A DNA stretch of 32,500 bases from Halisarca cf. caerulea (Eukaryota > Porifera > Demospongiae > Chondrillida > Halisarcidae): NCBI GenBank assembly GCA_963170055.1, contig CAUJGJ010000004.1, forward strand, positions 155,001 to 187,500, in the 5' to 3' direction. The translations under genes and the position numbers were made by a program. Within the stretch, counting starts at the first letter, position 1; every line of letters begins with the position of its first letter. Below are positions 14,223-26,370 of the stretch, in pieces. A model generated the notes under the pieces. It was not told where the DNA came from. It saw nothing but the letters and a program-made list of their open reading frames with translations, and ran no database searches.

Positions 14223-15174
14223 GCACACAACTGCATTAGCACAACCGATTAATTCCGCAGAGCAATGTCATAATAATGACTTCATAAACTTATGTGAGAA
14301 ACATAAGAATATCATGTCTCAAATCATAGATACTCTAACTGTATCTCTCTCTGTGTGTGTGTGTGTGTGTGTGATAGCCATGAACAAGTACCAAATGATG
14401 TTATGCAATGGTAATTCGCAAGGAAGTTCAGAAAATTACCCAAAAAAGGAAACGAACATTTCAAATTGTTTCAAATTTAAATGGAGCATGAAGGTAACGT
14501 GATCAAAGTACGTGATAACTGATAGTCTTTGTAATATTAAATCATTAAGAGTGTATGAAATTTATGTCGTTTATGTACATTACCACGTTTGTTTACAAAT
14601 GTAAATTAATACATAAATTCTAAAACTTATGTAGAGAGATTCCAAGTCTGTGAACTTAATTTTATTTCCTTTTCTTCTTGCCCCGTTGTGTTCTGAACTT
14701 TGTGTTGACATGGTTTGATGTTTTGTCTTCCAGGAACGTATGCAGATTCCCTGATGTCTCCCAACACATGGACAGTGGGCAACAATGGAACTGCTCCACT
14801 TGGTTGTGGCTGCAAGTGTAACACTGCCATCGATGTGGGCACTGAGCACTGAACAAGTCTGAGTGGCAGACAACAATCCATTGCTATGCATATGCACAGC
14901 AATCTACACCTCTCTTAGCACATTGGACATGCAATCACAATTAGATCAGACAGCCGCATAGACCACTCAAGGACCAAACTATAGTGGTCTCTATGGACAA
15001 ATGGTCCTTGTATAGAGGAATAGAGCAGCAAAACCACAACCGAGCAGTGTGGGGACAGGTGTTTACAGGAGGGACCACGCGTGGATGCTGTGGAGTAGAC
15101 ATGTCTCATTCAGTGTGATTCTTGTGTTTGTAGTTCTCATTACTTGTTGTCAGTAGTGGACTATTGTGTGAAGA

Positions 15175-16500
<1,326 letters not shown>

Positions 16501-17129
16501 ATGGTACAAATTCTTGTTCTCATGTTTTATGGGTTCTTCTGTAAGAAAATGTATTTCTGGTACCGATATTTTATTAGTGAACAAAGATTGTGTTTTTATA
16601 AGGACATACTACTGCTTAGCAGCATAGAGGACCTGTCTTGTGTTAATTGCTCTACTATAGAGCCTGATTTAGTGTCATGTGGATAGTGTACCTCTGGCTG
16701 CAAGGGTGCTCTGAGGTTAGCAATGAGTGGTCATTGTGGACAGGTGTCTTTATGACAGGTTTTACTGCAACAGCCCCCCCCCCCCACCCCCCTCCACACA
16801 CCCACCCCCCATGTGTGGTGTCTTTATAGACAGGTTTTACTGCAACAGCCCCCCCACCCCCTCCACACACACACACACACCCATGTGTGGTGTCTTTATA
16901 GACAGGTTTTACTGCAACAGGCCCCCCCCACCCCCCATGTGTGGTGTCTTTATAGACAGGTTTTACTGCAACAGGCCCCCCACCCCCATGTGTGGTGTCT
17001 TTATAGACAGGTTTTACTGCAACAGGCCCCGTGAGTGGTTGCTGTGGTCAGATAGTGCAGCTTTGTTGCCTGCCACCACTGTTAGTTCTGTTAGTTCAGT
17101 GATGTGATGGATGTGATGTGATGTGATGG
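16501..17129. other. Gap between the orphan gene and the CLIP gene
   Basis: It holds the orphan 3' UTR and a minisatellite at 16742-17028. No coding signal was found. The upstream exon of the CLIP gene, if one exists, was not identified here. Confidence 0.5.
16742..17028. repeat. ~53-75-bp minisatellite, 5 copies
   Basis: Copies of TGTCTTTATAGACAGGTTTT plus ACTGCAACAG and a C-rich spacer of variable length start near 16742, 16817, 16888, 16941 and 16994. Length differences come from poly-C and CA slippage. Confidence 0.9.
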
Positions 17130-17216
17130 ATGTATGCATATGTTCCCCATCAGTGTCAACAGCAGGATCTGGTGTACTTTGACCCCTGCTGTGATGGCTG
17201 CCAAGAGATACTGTTG

Positions 17217-17310
<94 letters not shown>

Positions 17311-17559
17311 ATGCATGTACATATACACACACTCTAGTGCATGCCTGTCACTCACCTGCTATGTTCCCATTCCCAGTCCAGAGACAACCATTCCCCAGAT
17401 ATTCGCAGTGATGAGGCAGTGGGTGCCACAGGTGCAGCAGAGCATATCGTCCCTAACGCGTGAGGTCCTGCGACGAGGTGCCCATGTTGATGACAAAGAT
17501 GGACTCTCTGATCTCACTCTGCTCCACTATGCTGTCAAGTCAGGGGCAGGTGTGTGGTG

Positions 17560-17609
<50 letters not shown>

Positions 17610-17710
17610 TGTAGTGTGTGGTGTAGTGTGTGTGTGTGTGTATGTGTGTGCGTGTGTGCGTGTGTGTGTGTTTTCATGTTTGTGTGGGTGTGGGTGTGGG
17701 TGTGTTTGCA

Positions 17711-17759
<49 letters not shown>

Positions 17760-17838
17760 TGTAGCGTGTGTGTGTGTGTGCGTGTGTGTGTGTTTGCATG
17801 TTTGTGTGTGTGTGTGCGTGTGTGTGTGTGTGTTTGCA

Positions 17839-17904
<66 letters not shown>

Positions 17905-18127
17905 CTGTATAAATTAACACACGTACACACCTGCGGTACATCACAGTTGGACTCCAAAGCTTAATAGCTTGATCAAATGAGCTCTCTTCCATATTGCGTG
18001 TCTTTCAACAATGTGTGTTGGTTTGGCTGTGTGGCTTCTAATGGTGTCCTTGATTGATATCTGTTTATGTGATACTGATTGTGATTACGTCTGTTGTCAT
18101 TCATGCACGCTCACACACACACATACA

Positions 18128-18193
<66 letters not shown>

Positions 18194-18536
18194 TGGTATG
18201 GGCAGAGGACAGCAAGCAGTGAGTGTGGTACAGCTGCTGTTGAACAAAGGTGCTGACTGTAGGATGAGGTGTAGGTGGACTGACATGAACCCTCTCCACT
18301 TTGCTGCCTTCTTTAATGTGAAGGTAGCTGTGGAACCTCTCCTCGAGACAGCCCCGGGTGAGGACTAGAGTGGGTGTGTCTACTGCGCTCTGTGACAGGG
18401 AGTGTATGGGGTAGATCTGTTGTAACTTTACTGGTCTTTTTGTAGATCTCTTGAACACCACCTCCTCTTCCTTTGACAATGGAAGTGCATTGCACATTGC
18501 AGCTCAAAATGGCAACTGGGAGACTCTACAGGAGCT

Positions 18537-18600
<64 letters not shown>

Positions 18601-18610
18601 TGTGTGTGTA

Positions 18611-18642
<32 letters not shown>

Positions 18643-20614
18643 GGTGGGTATGTGCTGCAGTGTACTAATTGTGCCTCAACCACTCTACAGCTGTCAATGG
18701 GAGCAGATCCGTCTTTAAGTGACATGCTGGGGAAGATCCCTCTTGACTGCCTCCCCGAGGCCCCACCAGGTTCTGCTATGCTCTCGGCTGTCACTGAAGC
18801 AAGGAGAATGCTGGAAGACGCCCTAGAGAATCCACCCTCCTCACGTCCCCCACCCACACCCACACCACCCACACATACACCACCCACACATACACCACTC
18901 ACACACACACCACCCACACGCCCCCTACTCACACACACACAACCCACACATACTCCTTCAATCAAACTCATCCCTGTTAGCGAAGCTGGTGGTGAAGAAC
19001 ATAGGGAGGTTATCGACAAGGGTACGTACCTTGCTGCTGTGAGTCTCCTTCATTCACTCTCATGTGATGTAGTCTCTGTCCCTTTAGGTGGCTTCACCCC
19101 GCTTTCCCCCACAACTGAGAAGATCAATGGGGATTCCCCTAGCATTATTGTAGCTTCCAGTTCTAAACCAACTTTAAAACTGAAACCAATAAGTACGTCA
19201 TCTCCAGCTCTTGTTGCCCAGAACCATGTGAACAGGAATAAACATCAGCCCCCGATGGCAACTGACAGACTAAAGGTGTGTTTGTGTGTACATATGTACA
19301 TGTGTGTGTGTGTTTTGTTGCTATTTTGCACCCGGTGGGCCTTGAATATCGGGGACTACGTACACAGTATGATCACAGTGTTCTCCCTATCCATCTAGTA
19401 GCACATTACAGCACCACACACCCCACACACCCCACTCTCCCTACCCATCTAGTAGCACATTACAGCACCACACACCCCACACACCCCACTCTCCCTACCC
19501 ATCTAGTAGCACATTACAGCACCACACACCCCACACACCCCACTCTCCCTACCCATCTAGTAGCACATTACAGCACCACACCCCCCACACACCCCACTCT
19601 CCCTACCCATCTAGTAGCACATTACAGCACCACACACCCACACCCCCCACTCTCCCTACCCATCTAGTAGCACATTACAGCACCACACACCCCACACACC
19701 CCACTCTCCCTACCCATCTAGTAGCACATTACAGCACCACACACCCCACACACCCCACTCTCCCTACCCATCTAGTAGCACATTACAGCACCACACCCCC
19801 CACACACCCCACTCTCCCTACCCATCTAGTAGCACATTACAGCACCACACCCCCCACACACCCCACTCTCCCTACCCATCTAGTAGCACATTACAGCACC
19901 ACACCCCCCACACACCCCATTCTCCCTACCCATCTAGTAGCACATTACAGCACCACACCCCCCACACCCCCCACTCTCCCTACCCATCTAGTAGCACATT
20001 ACAGCACCACACCCCCCACACACCCCATTCTCCCTACCCATCTAGTAGCACATTACAGCACCACACCCCCCACACACCCCATTCTCCCTACCCATCCGGT
20101 AGCACATTACAGCACCACACCCTCACCACTTTATCTTTTCACAAGTGAGAGACAGTGAGATTTAGCGGGTAAACAATGGCCAGTTAGAACTGTTGAGGTT
20201 TGTTACGTATGTATTTATGTAGGTTTGGCTTCACACGGGGGGGGGGGGGGGGGAGGGGTCTTACACCATACGGTGTACTGGGGAGAACTTACGCCATACA
20301 GTGTACTGGGGAGAACTTACACCATACGGTGTACTGTGGAGAACTTACACCGTACGGTGTACTGGGGAGAACTTACGCCATACTGTGTACTGGGGAGAAC
20401 TTTGTTGGCAGTGTGTGTGCATATGCACTTATGCATGTGTACTTCTTTGTATGCATGACATGTGCGTGTACTGCAGGTTGGGGATCACGTGCTCGTTGGA
20501 GGGCAGAAAAGTGGAGTGATTCGATATTCAGGACCTACCAAGTTTGCAGAAGGGTGTGTGTGTGTGTGTGTGTATGTGTGTACATTGATGTTTTGTGTGT
20601 GTGAGTGTGTGTGT

Positions 20615-20658
<44 letters not shown>

Positions 20659-20955
20659 ATGTGTCTGTGTGTGTGTTGTGTATGTGTGTGTGTATGTGTG
20701 TGCGTTGATGTTGTGTTGTGTGTGTGTATGTGTGTGCGTTGATGTTGTGTTGTGCGTGTTAAATGTATGTACGTATGTTTCATGTTTAACTTGTATGTAC
20801 ACTGACCGATCTCACCCTCCATTTGAAGTTGGTGGTTTGGAGTGGAGCTCAATGAAGCCAAGGGTAAGAATAACGGTTCAGTGAACGGAGAGAGGTATTT
20901 CACCTGTTCTGATGGACATGGAGTGTTTGCACCTCCCAACAAAGTTCAGAGGTGT

Positions 20956-21018
<63 letters not shown>

Positions 21019-21035
21019 TGTGTATGTGTTTATTT

Positions 21036-21081
<46 letters not shown>

Positions 21082-21121
21082 ATGTGTTTATTTGTGTGTG
21101 TGTGTGTGTGTGTGTTTATTT

Positions 21122-21152
<31 letters not shown>

Positions 21153-22131
21153 ATTTCCAATGTAAGCATTTGATGTGATGTTTATTTCTGTGCATTAGAT
21201 TGTCCGAAGATGGTTTTCTTGATGTTGATGGAATGGCCTCTCCTTCAACCTCTAGTTTAACCACACCCACCTCCAATGCGACCACACCCCTTAACTCAAA
21301 AGTACCAACCATTTCAAAACGGATGTCCATTGAGTATGTTGTGCATGTTGTTGTGTGGTTGTCATGTGACTGTCATGTGACTGTCTACCTACCACAGGCC
21401 GTCCACAGGCAGTGGTAGAAAGTCTCTTAACAGAAAGTCACTGTCTTCAACTTCTGTGCCATCACCACGTGAACAAGTGAAATTAAAAGAGGTAAACTCT
21501 ATAATTAGTGATGATGTAATGTTTGCTGTCCACAATACCAAGTTAAGCCCACCACTGGCTAGGGGATGAACGTGTACGTACACGGAACCATGGCAACGCT
21601 GAGGTACGTTGGAGGGACAGACTTTGCTGACGGAACCTGGCTGGGGGTGGAGTTTAAGACAGCTGTTGGGCGACACAATGGAACAGTTAAAGGGAAAACA
21701 TATTTTTCATGGTAAGTACTATTGCTTGTAATGTTTGTGTTAGAGTAATAGATCTCTCCATTTTCCTTCCCTCTCACACGTTTTATGCCTATCCCACTTG
21801 TACTCATCCTATCTCTATCCCTCCTGCCCTTTCTCCTTCTCTCACTCACTCCCTCCCTCTCCCTCTCTCTCACTCCCTCCCTCTCTCTCTCTCCGTCCCC
21901 CTCTCTCGGTCCCCCTCCCCTCCCTCTCTCCGTCCTCCTCCCTCTACCTCTCACTCCCTCCCTCTCCCTCTCTCCCTCTCCCTCTCTCACTCCCTCCCTC
22001 TCCCTCCCCCTCCCCCTCCCTCTCCCTCTCCCCTCCCCCTTTATCCCAGCAAACCCAATCATGGGCTACTGATTAAACCAAGCAAGGCGACATTCAGAGG
22101 AATCAGCTGTTCTAATTTGATCAAGACATAA
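17130..22131 (+). CDS. CLIP4: CLIP3/CLIP4-type ankyrin and CAP-Gly protein
   Basis: Twelve exons: 17130-17218, 17377-17549, 18193-18357, 18446-18537, 18691-19021, 19088-19275, 20477-20553, 20829-20951, 21199-21333, 21398-21491, 21563-21711, 22050-22131 (1698 nt, 565 aa; human CLIP3 547, CLIP4 705). The start at 17130 has a weak context; an acceptor-like CAG at 17151-17153 leaves room for a different first exon. Residues ~10-50 ([28 protein letters not shown]) match the CLIP3/4 N-terminus. Three ankyrin repeats follow ([33 protein letters not shown]). A Pro/Thr/His insert spans ~226-263. CAP-Gly 1 (347-412) has GKNNGS. CAP-Gly 2 (490-546) has GRHNGT and ends [11 protein letters not shown]. Human CLIP4 has three CAP-Gly domains. 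Family role: microtubule plus-end/membrane linkage. Confidence 0.92.
17219..17308. repeat. (GT)n starting at the exon 1 donor
   Basis: CLIP intron 1 starts with about 45 GT units; the donor is part of the repeat. Confidence 0.96.
17550..17901. repeat. Compound (TG)n tract starting at the exon 2 donor
   Basis: About 350 bp of TG repeat with TGTAGTGTAG and TTTGCATGTTTG variants, partly duplicated, beginning at the CLIP exon 2 donor (GTGTGT). Confidence 0.93.
18113..18192. repeat. (CA)n forming a 3' splice site
   Basis: The CA tract ends ACACACAG directly at the CLIP exon 3 acceptor (exon starts at 18193). A CA repeat thus replaces the usual pyrimidine tract. Confidence 0.92.
18538..18634. repeat. 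(TG)n starting at the exon 4 donor
   Basis: The intron after GAGCTG starts directly with TG repeats, then GGGT repeats. Confidence 0.95.
18839..18957 (+). repeat. Coding ACACC/CATACA-rich repeat in CLIP exon 5
   Basis: Degenerate CCCACACATACACCA-type repeats lie inside the reading frame and encode Pro/Thr/His runs (residues ~226-263). The frame is kept on both sides. Confidence 0.85.
19385..20120. repeat. 54-bp minisatellite, 14 copies
   Basis: The unit carries CCATCTAGTAGCACATTACA and a CACCCCACACACCCCACT spacer. Fourteen copies of the GTAGCACATTACAG core fill most of CLIP intron 6. Confidence 0.95.
20237..20402. repeat. Poly-G run and 28-bp minisatellite
   Basis: A G run (about 20237-20253) is followed by five copies of a 28-bp unit (starts 20260, 20288, 20316, 20344, 20372) containing GGTGTACTGGGGAGAACTTA. 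It lies in CLIP intron 6. Confidence 0.92.
20554..20750. repeat. Compound (TG)n starting at the exon 7 donor
   Basis: TG-rich tract starts at the donor after GAAGG. It includes repeated GTGCGTTGATGTTGTGTTGT blocks. Confidence 0.9.
20952..21152. repeat. Compound (TG)n starting at the exon 8 donor
   Basis: TG tract with repeated TTTATTTGTGTG interruptions begins at the donor after CAGAG. Confidence 0.93.
21765..22048. repeat. Polypyrimidine (CT-rich) tract before the last CLIP exon
   Basis: About 280 bp of CTCC/CTCT repeats run to the acceptor of exon 12. This is a strand-asymmetric purine/pyrimidine sequence. Confidence 0.9.
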
Positions 22132-22383
22132 CTTGTCACATTTAATTGTATTTATTTTTAATATAATGTTAACTCAACTGTTATGTATTTTTGTACACAG
22201 GTTATAGTGTGTTTGTTCATTTTAACCACATGTTGAGTATTGTCTTTATTTATCATGTATTTATCCCCACCTGATGTCAGATGTATTGCAGGAACAGTCA
22301 TCAAAGCTGTTTGTGTTGTGATAGTCTATTTAGACAGACTGTTATTTCACCTCATTCATTTGGTGACCATGGTAATGTCACCA

Positions 22384-22389
22384 AATAAA
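22384..22389 (+). promoter_or_regulatory. Candidate polyadenylation signal of the CLIP gene
   Basis: AATAAA 253 bp after the CLIP stop codon. Confidence 0.45.
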
Positions 22390-22679
22390 GGTGAAATTAA
22401 CAACAATCTGGACAGTGCAAGTCTATACAGTCCAACCATCTTATGAGGTACAGTCACCATATTAAAGTGTGCTATAACAAAGAGTCGACAACTGCCCATA
22501 GTTTGACATTTATGTTTCAAGCCCTGTACACTGAGTGTTGGGTTAGGGAGGCTCACTGCATGAATCTGTTGAATACAAAACCTTCACTTGTATATACAAA
22601 GAAATATTTTACAAAACACAAATGAACAGAAATCCACAGTTTAAACTTTCAAGCACACTACCTACCAGCTGCCACTGGA

Positions 22680-22770
22680 CAGCTGGTGATGAAGATGTGA
22701 CAGTGACAGCTGGTGATGAAGATGTGACAGTGACAGCTGGTGATGAAGATGTGACAGTGACAGCTGGTGA
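22680..22770. repeat. 27-bp repeat abutting the MIB stop codon
   Basis: Three and a third copies (starts 22680, 22707, 22734, 22761) of CAGCTGGTGATGAAGATGTG plus ACAGTGA. The last partial copy touches the MIB TGA at 22773-22771. Confidence 0.92.
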
Positions 22771-23103
22771 TCAGCTGTTGTACATAATCAATCTCTTCTC
22801 AATGGATTTATTGCACATAGGACAGGTCCTCATCTGGTCCGCACACATCTGACAGAAGGTGTGTCCGCAGTTCAGAACACAGTTCTTCTTGCGGTCACAA
22901 CAGATAGAGCATTGCAACTACAAGTGTCACAATAATTGAGATGAAAGAGTAGACATTTATGTACACAGAGTACTGTTGCCATGGTTTCGCACCTGGTCTT
23001 TGAGCATTTCCACCTCTTTCAGTAGATGCTTGCTTTGACTGTCACTAAGGGAATTCCCCATTTTACCTACAATTATGTAATAATGTTACAAACAATCACA
23101 AGG

Positions 23104-23137
<34 letters not shown>

Positions 23138-26100
23138 ACACGCACGTACACACATACACGCACGTACGCACACACATGCACACACCTGGCCCTGAACTAT
23201 TGCCAGGTCTGATGGTAACTTTCTTGTCAATAACGGTCTCTTTGCATGTAAGGCACTTCTTGACTCTTCTCCCACATTCTGAAGTGGGTGTGAACAGGTT
23301 AGTACCACAGGGTTTTCCTCGTACTTAACCCCCTACTCACCTTCACAAGTGACGATATGCCCACAAGGCATGAAGATCAGGTTGGACACCTTCTCCGAGC
23401 ACACCAGACACTCCTCCACCTGCAGCCCATACAGAGAAGAGACGCTCACTACACACTGGCACACCATGAGAAGAGATGTTCACTACACATTGGCACACCA
23501 TGAGAAGAGAAGCTTACAACACACTGGCACACCATGAGAAGAGATGTTCACCACACACTGGCACACCATGAGAAGAGACGCTCACTACACACTGGCACAC
23601 CACAAGAAGATACAAGACTCATTTACTCAACTCTCCCAATGGGCATGTACCTCAACCTATAACTTGATACCTACAGTCACACCTTGTAAAGATAAACTTT
23701 GGGGGACCCACAAAAACAGTTCTCATTATCAGAAGTTCTTCTTATCAGGATATGATACTACATGTACAGTACTACAGCAAACCAAACAGGGCTAGAGAAC
23801 TAGTTTGTGCTAAGCAGAAATTTGTCTTAAGAGTGTTCTTGTTACCGAGGTTCTACTGTATCTAACCACATACATACATACATACGTATGTACTTGATAT
23901 AATATTGGTATTATGGGAATACCTGTGGGAATAGCCCATGGCTAAAGGCTGACCCCAGTCTACATGATACTCTGATACCTTGAGTGGTCTTTGTAGACAG
24001 ATTCAACCTCACGTCCGCCTCACCTTCTCCTTGCGTTCCACTGGTTCTCTGCAGAGAAGACACTTCTTCACTCTCTGAGCACATGACCAGCAGAGCAGGA
24101 GGTGAGAGCAGGGGAAGAGAACGGTGTCTCGATCACTGTCCGAACACACCACACACTCTGCACTGGGTGAGGGGGTGGAGCTTGGGGAGTGGGAGGAGTC
24201 ACTCAGATTAGGCGTAGACATGATACTGAGGAAGAACAAGAACACATGAAACTAGCACATGCCCAGCACATGACTGGTACATGACTAGCACATGCCCAGC
24301 ACATGACTGGTACATGACTAGCACATGCCCAGCACATGACTAGCACATGACCAGGACACAACCAGCAAATGTAAAGCATAAGTATAACCAGCCACAGCAA
24401 CACACGGACCACATGACCAACACATGATTAACACATGAGCATTGACACATCCAGCCATCCCTCACATCTGTCGCTCTTGGTGAGCTTTGAGAAGAATTCT
24501 GTTGAGATTGGGGTCTGAGCACAGGTCAATGGGAGTTTGGTCGTTCTTGTTCTTCAAGTAAGGGTCGGCTCCTTGTGAGACGAGGAAGGATGCTATTGAC
24601 GCACTACTCTTCTTCTCAGTGGGTGTGGTCATTCCCGTGAAAGCCTGAATGAATGGGAAAAACAAAGTACAAATGGCAATAGAAGTCAGTCACATGTCAA
24701 GGCCACACCCACTGGCCACACCCACTCACCACTGTAAGGTCGGAGGCACTTCCTGTGAGCCTTTTCAGTTGACTAAGCATGTGTGACTGTACGGCTTCAT
24801 GTAGAGGAGTACGTCCATCTTTGTCCTGTACATTAGGGTCAGCACCACTGTCCACTAAGAGCTGGGGGGTAGATGTGGACAGATGAACGGTGTGGAGAGC
24901 TACATAGACATTGGTGGGTAGCAGACAGTATGCAAATGATTGCCCAGTGGACAGACACTAGATAGTGGACAGACGACTAGACAGTGTGCAGACAGCCAGA
25001 CAGTGAACTGATGGCTAGATAGTGTGCAGATGGCTAGATAGTGTGCAGATGGCTAGACAGTGGATAGATGGCTAGACAGGGTGCACATGGCTAGACATTG
25101 GTTGGGTAGAGGACAGTGTGCAAAGGGCTACACAGCAGACAAAAAGCTAGACAGTGGATAGATTAGATGGCTGGACAAACAGACAGATGAAACTTACTCT
25201 AACCAACTCCACATTTTGTCGTTCAATGGCTAAATGTAGTGGAGCAGCTTTTCGTAAGTTCTGCACATTTCTTGACGCTCCCTATAGCACAGGTAATACA
25301 GAACATAGTAATTCTAACAGTACAAACAATACACCGAGCACATAAACACCACTATACACGTACGCGCCCATGCGCACACACACACACACACATACACACG
25401 GGAGTTCATACATTTTCCAGTAGCAGTTCGGCAACAGCTCTGTGGTTATTGAGGGCAGCTAGATGGAGAGCAGTAAAACCATCCTCCTTGATGTCATCAA
25501 CAGAACAGGTGATTGGTAACCGTGACAATATCATCCTCATAGGCCTAAAAAACAGTAGATGGAACTCAGTGGACACCAGTTCTTAAAAGGAGAGGACAAC
25601 CCTGTAATTATCGTCAGTCCCCAAAAGGGAGGCAACCCTGTAATTACCGGTCCAATAAAGAGACAACAAATCTGCCCTACAGTACTACAATCACATTAGG
25701 AAAGGATAACCCTTTAATTACAATCACATAAAGAGAGGATAACCCTGTAATTACTTGCATCCCAACACAGCTCACTTACCCCGAGCTCCCCTTCAGAGCA
25801 GCTAAATGGATGCAATTGAAGCCATTTTTGTTCATCACAGATGGATCTGCATTATATTCCATCAGGAGTTCAACTATGTCCTCTCGTTTCTTACTGATGG
25901 CATCATGGAGAGGTGTGTCACCATCTAAGTCCTATCAGAAATACCATCAAGTAATACCTCACCCATCCACACCATCCCAGAAGTAGTACCACACCCACCC
26001 ACACCACACAGGAAGTAGTACCACACCCACTCACCTGAAGACTTGCATGGCAGTGCAGGGAGAGAAGTGACCGTATGACAGTCATGTGACCTTTGACTGT

Positions 26101-26315
26101 TGCCATATGGAGTGGTGTCTGTTGCCGACGGTTACGGACATTAACATCTGCCCCTTCCTGAGCAAGGAACTTGACAACATCAGGTTCTGCCCCAACAGCA
26201 GCATAGTGTATGGGGTAGGCTCCTTGCTTATCCTAGGGTGGGGGGGAGGGTAGGTGTGTGTGTGTATGTGTGTGTGTGTGTGTATGTACATACGTTTGTG
26301 TGTGTATATGTATGC

Positions 26316-26370
<55 letters not shown>

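Larger units (their letters stand above)
12735..15174. other. STAR 3' UTR and 2.4 kb without a recognisable gene
   Basis: It must start with the STAR-gene 3' UTR; AATAAA at 13762-13767 is one candidate end. Reading frames here are short and resemble nothing I know. It also holds a possible pogo-like remnant, a 28-bp repeat, a short (TG)n at 14353-14372 and a likely 3' splice site at 15133 (TTTGTAG) in the 5' UTR of the next gene. Confidence 0.5.
22132..22770. other. Convergent 3' UTRs of the CLIP and MIB genes
   Basis: The stop codons face each other 639 bp apart. AATAAA (+) at 22384-22389 and AATAAA (-) at 22250-22245 cross over, so the two 3' UTRs may overlap. No other ORF is convincing. 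Confidence 0.5.

Noticed and set aside
14221..14902. Several 60-105-codon ORFs in the gene-poor stretch
   Set aside because: No recognisable domain, poor codon character and no splice partners.
21559..22076. Ser/Pro/Leu- or Arg/Glu/Gly-rich ORFs
   Set aside because: Translation of the CT-rich tract between two certain CLIP exons.
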